From: Moraxella sp. VT-16-12
GTDB taxonomy: Bacteria; Pseudomonadota; Gammaproteobacteria; Pseudomonadales; Moraxellaceae
DNA length: 64,000 nt
Assembly (NCBI RefSeq): GCF_002224245.2
Contig: NZ_NKHK02000005.1
Coordinates: 147,755 to 211,754, forward strand
Direction: 5' to 3'
Shown here: positions 60,851 to 64,000 of the stretch, piece after piece
Layout: every line of letters begins with the position of its first letter
Position numbering within the stretch: the first letter of the stretch is position 1
Program-made: the position numbers and the translations under genes
The notes under the pieces: generated by a model
Database searches by the model: none
Seen by the model: the letters and a program-made list of their open reading frames with translations, nothing else
What the model was told of the DNA's origin: nothing

Positions 60851-61741
60851 CTACTTGGTTTTGGGAGTGATTGGCAGATACTGATACGGATTCTTTTTGC
60901 TACTATCTCCAAAATAGGGTTTTAATTTTTCACGATGAGTATCAATATAGTCTCTGATTTTTTCTGCTTTGATCACATCCAAGCCCTCAGCTCTAGCATA
61001 CTCAAATGGGTAATTTTCCTGTAATTTACCCAAAAATTCCATCACAGCTACATATATATCAATCCTTAACATATCAGGTATATCCTTTTTGCGCGATGTT
61101 CGACGTGCAGCAATTTTGATAGCGGGCAGTTTAGTAGGGGCGGGTCTGTGATAAAAATCGGCGCCCAACTGTTTAATAATTAGCGTACGAGCATCATTTA
61201 AATTTACCATACCACTGTTTTTATCATAGGCATGATGTCCATTGTCGCTAAAACTTTGACGGCGCAGCCCCGTTAGTAACTGCACTAAAGTCACAGGCAT
61301 TTCAATCGTTGCACAAGCCATTTGACTGTATGCAATCAAATCTGCCACATGAATATAGCTAGAAAATGTCGTTTCGGGCGATGCATGACCAGCAAATTCC
61401 GCCAAAACACACCATGCTGTTGTTGAAATCTTATGACTATCACCTAAAAAATTACGCTTAATAGTCAATATCTCTTCGGCACTATAATCACTAAAATATG
61501 GCAATAGTACATCCGCACCACCCAAAATCATCGCCATCACACTGATGGCATTATGGCGAAAGCCGTGCGGTGTGACCTTATCAGGCAAAGTATCCAATAG
61601 TACCGAGATTGGCTTTTGGGTTTCACGATACTCAAGCGCACTGTGTTTGTGCTCTAGTGTCAAAAAGTATGTCTCTTTTCTTTGCTTGCGCAATAAATAC
61701 CGGATCAGTGTCTTGATTACAGTGTGAAAAGTAGCGATCAA
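60851..61741 (-). CDS. tyrosine recombinase catalytic part
   Basis: A 296-residue protein with the C-terminal catalytic motifs of tyrosine recombinases: the second Arg in PHGFRHNAIS near residue 61, a His in EFAGHASPETTFSSYIHV near 118 with the nucleophile Tyr at the SYIH position. It continues for about 160 residues beyond the Tyr, much longer than ordinary phage integrases. The expected N-terminal DNA-binding half and first catalytic Arg are not in this frame; they may lie in the preceding gene, which overlaps it by ATGA. It might act with that protein or be truncated. Confidence 0.65.
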   Translation of the reverse strand: MIATFHTVIKTLIRYLLRKQRKETYFLTLEHKHSALEYRETQKPISVLLDTLPDKVTPHGFRHNAISVMAMILGGADVLLPYFSDYSAEEILTIKRNFLGDSHKISTTAWCVLAEFAGHASPETTFSSYIHVADLIAYSQMACATIEMPVTLVQLLTGLRRQSFSDNGHHAYDKNSGMVNLNDARTLIIKQLGADFYHRPAPTKLPAIKIAARRTSRKKDIPDMLRIDIYVAVMEFLGKLQENYPFEYARAEGLDVIKAEKIRDYIDTHREKLKPYFGDSSKKNPYQYLPITPKTK

Positions 61742-62193
61742 AACTCATTATAGACTCCCTCCTTGGTAGACAAGCCACTTTCATATAGAAAGTCAGTCAA
61801 ACAAAACGTCGGTAGCCCTGTTTTTACTCGACCTAGTCTTCGAGCGTACTTTAAATCATCATAGCACCAATGACCCATGGCACAGATTTCCTTATGTGTT
61901 AGTTGCTTACCAAAAATCAGCTCGCTTTGCTCAAAAAGCATTTGCTCAATATCAGGCTCTATCTTTCGCTGTCTGACAAATAAGTCGCATAATTCCCAAC
62001 CCGCAGTGCGCACAAGCACTTCTTCTGAGAAATACTGATCAATTTGAGCGGTGATAACTTGCCGATCCATATGACGGATAAAAGCCAGATAATTTGCCGT
62101 TAAAAGATAGTCGCTCGGTGAAAGTTTGACCACGGTAGGACGGCAGTGTTCTGAGTTTATCATAGGGGTGGTAGTGCCGTATCTGCTTATCAA
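61738..62193 (-). CDS. first gene of the recombinase operon, probable 5'-truncated recombinase part
   Basis: A 151-codon frame with start TTG 62193 lacking a ribosome site. The reading frame remains open for 10 more codons upstream (ISIAELISRYG would be the protein), then TGA, which suggests loss of the original 5' end. The body (LFVRQRKIEPDIEQMLFEQS, then HWCYDDLKYARRLGRV) looks like a helical DNA-binding or recombinase arm. It shares an ATGA overlap with the catalytic gene. I do not recognise the family. Confidence 0.5.
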   Translation of the reverse strand: MISRYGTTTPMINSEHCRPTVVKLSPSDYLLTANYLAFIRHMDRQVITAQIDQYFSEEVLVRTAGWELCDLFVRQRKIEPDIEQMLFEQSELIFGKQLTHKEICAMGHWCYDDLKYARRLGRVKTGLPTFCLTDFLYESGLSTKEGVYNEF

Positions 62194-62494
62194 CTCAGCA
62201 ATGGAGATACATTTAGGATGGATTCAGATACTATATCTTTGTATTTGAACATGTTTTTTATTTTTAACTTTCACAGCAGATCCTTGCTTATATTGATTTA
62301 CCAATCACAAACCACCTTAATTTTACGATAATATTTGTCGACAACTCAAAAATTTTATTAGTAATATTACAAAGATATTTTGCTGTGTGTTACTTTGAAT
62401 AACATAAAATAACAATACCACCTAAATATTTCCAGATAGTATGTAGGGCTTCAAAAATATCTCTTAATTTTAATCCATTTGCAAATCAATCATC
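62194..62494. other. AT-rich gap without gene
   Basis: No coding frame of note is present. It precedes the recombinase operon and may hold its promoter on the minus strand. No repeats were spotted. Confidence 0.35.
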
Positions 62495-62656
62495 CTATGT
62501 GGAACTAATGTAAAAGTAAGGTTTTGGATTATAAGACATCTGATAAAAGGCGTAGTCATTCAGCATTTGGGCATTCAATGCTTCTACTTGACCCATAGCC
62601 CATCGCCAGATAGTTTTGATAGCAACGACTGATATCAAGAAAATAACACAGTCCAT
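62495..62656 (-). CDS. small hydrophobic ORF, unknown
   Basis: A 53-codon frame, MDCVIFLISVVAIKTIWRW followed by a soluble C-terminus, preceded by AAGGAT directly at the ATG (closer than ideal). One N-terminal membrane helix is predicted by eye. No relative is recognised; it may be debris. Confidence 0.3.
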   Translation of the reverse strand: MDCVIFLISVVAIKTIWRWAMGQVEALNAQMLNDYAFYQMSYNPKPYFYISST

Positions 62657-62733
62657 ATCCTTCTTGAATATTGGGCGAGATAATTAGCTACATAGTCAGC
62701 TTGCTAGTAAGCTACAAAGTGTCATTGAGTTAA

Positions 62734-62883
62734 TTAGCGTTCGAGTTGACTGTTTAGCAGTAATGTCTCAAAAGCACTGCCATCACGGCGCGCGGCATTG
62801 TGTTCATAACGACTATACACCTTAAAAAGCATTATGGTATTAATATGATCCATTTGCCGTGCAATCCATACAGGCGCCAGCCA
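62734..62883 (-). pseudogene. second integrase, C-terminal remnant
   Basis: An open frame of about 49 codons ending in a stop matches the end of phage-type tyrosine integrases. It reads APVWIARQMDHINTIMLFKV, then YSRYEHNAARRDGSAFE. The normal form is WIAxQMGH...FxVYSR, with Tyr as nucleophile. Everything upstream is gone. It is unrelated in sequence to the 61-kb recombinase, so at least two integrases have been here. Confidence 0.6.
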
Positions 62884-62897
62884 AAGATTTTTTTAAG

Positions 62898-63150
62898 GTT
62901 GAATATCGCTTACATCCTACCTTGTATTTGATGGGTATATCCGTCACAGCAGGTTCTGCGACAGCGGCCATGGCAAACGCCGCCTTTACCTCCTTGGCCA
63001 CCTAAGCAGGCACCACTCTGGTCAATAACAAAGGCGATATCAATAAAACCCTCAAAGACTTAAGCAAATCACAAGCTGCCAAGAACATGGCAAAAGTAGT
63101 GTTAACAGCTGGGGTGACTGCCAATCTGGATAAATTCTTAGGTCAAACCC
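62898..63150 (+). pseudogene. CdiA/filamentous haemagglutinin fragment (DUF637 region)
   Basis: One frame reads SVTAGSATAAMANAAFTSLA, a TAA, then AGTTLVNNKGDINKTLKDLS and KNMAKVVLTAGVTANLDKF. This pattern (FTSLAxQAxxxLxNNKGDxxKTLKDL) belongs to the DUF637 region of contact-dependent inhibition or haemagglutinin-like exoproteins. The single stop is a CAA to TAA change. It is cut exactly where the right inverted repeat begins, and neither an export signal nor a toxin end is present. Confidence 0.65.
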
Positions 63151-63370
63151 CATTCATGTCATACATACCACTTACTCCTTGTGGAAATAGCGCATGATGC
63201 CAATTTGTCCAATTTGGATCTTCATAAATATAAGTATCAACCATCACATTTTCAATTTTGACTTATCTGCGGTATTTATACCACATATTCTCCGCAACAT
63301 ATGCGGTGAATAATGCTAACAATCACCGCAAAATCGTCAACCCAAACCAAGCCAAACTGGCGACTTTCAG
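63151..63370. repeat. 220-bp perfect inverted repeat, right arm
   Basis: Reverse complement of 59714-59933. In this copy the Fic-like frame (minus strand) is cut after GMYDMN and joined to the CdiA fragment, so this arm is the derived copy. Confidence 0.95.
63286..63312. other. recombinase core-like palindrome (right)
   Basis: Mirror copy of 59772-59798 in the right arm. Confidence 0.45.
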
Positions 63371-63566
63371 AATGTAGATAATAAATTTACATATTGAATA
63401 AAAAATATAATAGAGGATAGGATAAATTTACCCTATCATTTTTCGTGACACTAATAAAAGTCATTAGATGGTAATAAGTATCCAATGTAGCCAATAGTCC
63501 CAAGATATTAATATATAAAGATATTATTGAAGGTAAAATAAGTTTATTCAGAGATAGCCCAAGATT

Positions 63567-63603
63567 GTTGGGGTCGCGAGTTCGAATCTCGTTTCCCACT
63601 CCA
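63567..63603 (+). tRNA. tRNA-Gly 3' fragment, right copy (attachment-site remnant)
   Basis: TTGGGGTCGCGAG, the T arm and acceptor strand to CCA, opposite in orientation to the left copy. One base differs in the acceptor (CACTCCA versus CGCTCCA) and six bases (CCAAGG) are missing at the anticodon side. The non-tRNA sequence GCCCAAGATTG before it is shared with the left copy. Confidence 0.75.
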
Positions 63604-63611
63604 AATTTTAA

Positions 63612-63642
63612 AAAGCTCAAATCGAAAGATTTGGGCTTTTTT
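63612..63642 (+). terminator. terminator attached to tRNA-Gly fragment, right copy
   Basis: AGCTCAAATC-GAAA-GATTTGGGCT followed by TTTTT, the counterpart of the left-copy terminator. Confidence 0.65.
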
Positions 63643-64000
63643 GTTGTTGAAGTTACTCATTTTAAGCATTTTAAAATTAATCAAGCAAAAGAATTTGCAA
63701 AAAGAAAACAATCATATCAAAGGCGTTGAATATTTTGATTGTAAGCTACTAAATCGAATAGCTAGAAAATGCAACGGTATGTACTCGAAAGCTTTTATCT
63801 TTTATCAACGAATACAATCTTAGGTTTAACGTTGGTAGCGTACTTATTTTGCATGTTTGACACATGATAAGTATTGTGGCTGTAAGTTGGTTTTATAAAT
63901 GAATATCTAAATGTTTATTTACGTTATCCAAATAGTCCATCGGTTCTTGGTTTTGTTAAGATGCCCACATAAGAAAGACAAAATATCACAAAAGACGCTA
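63643..64000. other. right end without recognised gene
   Basis: Only short frames are present (for example 60 codons from 63641 on the plus strand, lysine-rich, unrecognised). Nothing can be supported. Confidence 0.3.

Noticed and set aside
63387..63620. 77-codon minus-strand frame containing GNEIRTRDP
   Set aside because: This peptide is the antisense translation of a tRNA T arm and acceptor stem, a classic annotation artefact. The real feature is the tRNA-Gly fragment.

Overview
The window looks like a chromosomal segment spanning the replication origin of a gammaproteobacterium of the family Moraxellaceae, most likely Moraxella. This is inferred from gene content, protein sequence style and gene order, not from a database search. 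The origin lies between rpmH and dnaA at about 41.28-41.55 kb. Most genes to its left read on the minus strand and most to its right on the plus strand, so transcription generally runs away from the origin.

0-21 kb: the 3' part of relA, mutM, a nitroreductase with tatABC, hisIE, then a compact minus-strand division and cell-wall cluster (rsmH, ftsL, ftsI, murE, murF, mraY). A PIN-domain toxin-antitoxin pair sits between murE and murF. Next come an FKBP-type lipoprotein, a zinc-independent L36 gene (rpmJ2) with a probable Zur operator, psd, an RluA-type pseudouridine synthase and an acyltransferase.

19-41 kb: parE and parC, ygfZ and dadA, a LysM protein, thrC, rsmB, fmt, ribE, ribD, nrdR, mnmE, then the classical origin-proximal set yidC-yidD-rnpA-rpmH. 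Two degraded loci were found: a SLOG/DUF2493 pseudogene next to fmt, and a structured region downstream of a histidine phosphatase.

41-54 kb: oriC with at least eight DnaA boxes, most of them in a perfect 31-bp inverted repeat, then dnaA-dnaN-recF, an amber-interrupted small gene, gyrB, plsB, tesB, a DUF1615 lipoprotein and a YqiA-like esterase. ParB-binding (parS-type) palindromes are scattered from 33.5 to 57.5 kb, several inside genes. A second DnaA-box cluster lies between ribE and ribD.

54.7-64 kb is accessory DNA mixed with a few housekeeping genes (yigZ, rsuA, dtd). It holds an AT-rich DUF262/DUF1524 nuclease of the GmrSD type, immediately followed by a frameshifted relic of a type I-C cas1. 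From 58.9 kb to the end is a degraded integrative island. It has two tRNA-Gly 3'-end fragments in opposite orientation, a perfect 220-bp inverted repeat carrying a palindrome that resembles a tyrosine-recombinase core site, and a three-gene recombinase operon. It also has relics of a cysteine desulfurase, a Fic protein, an IS481-type transposase, a second integrase and a CdiA-type toxin exporter.
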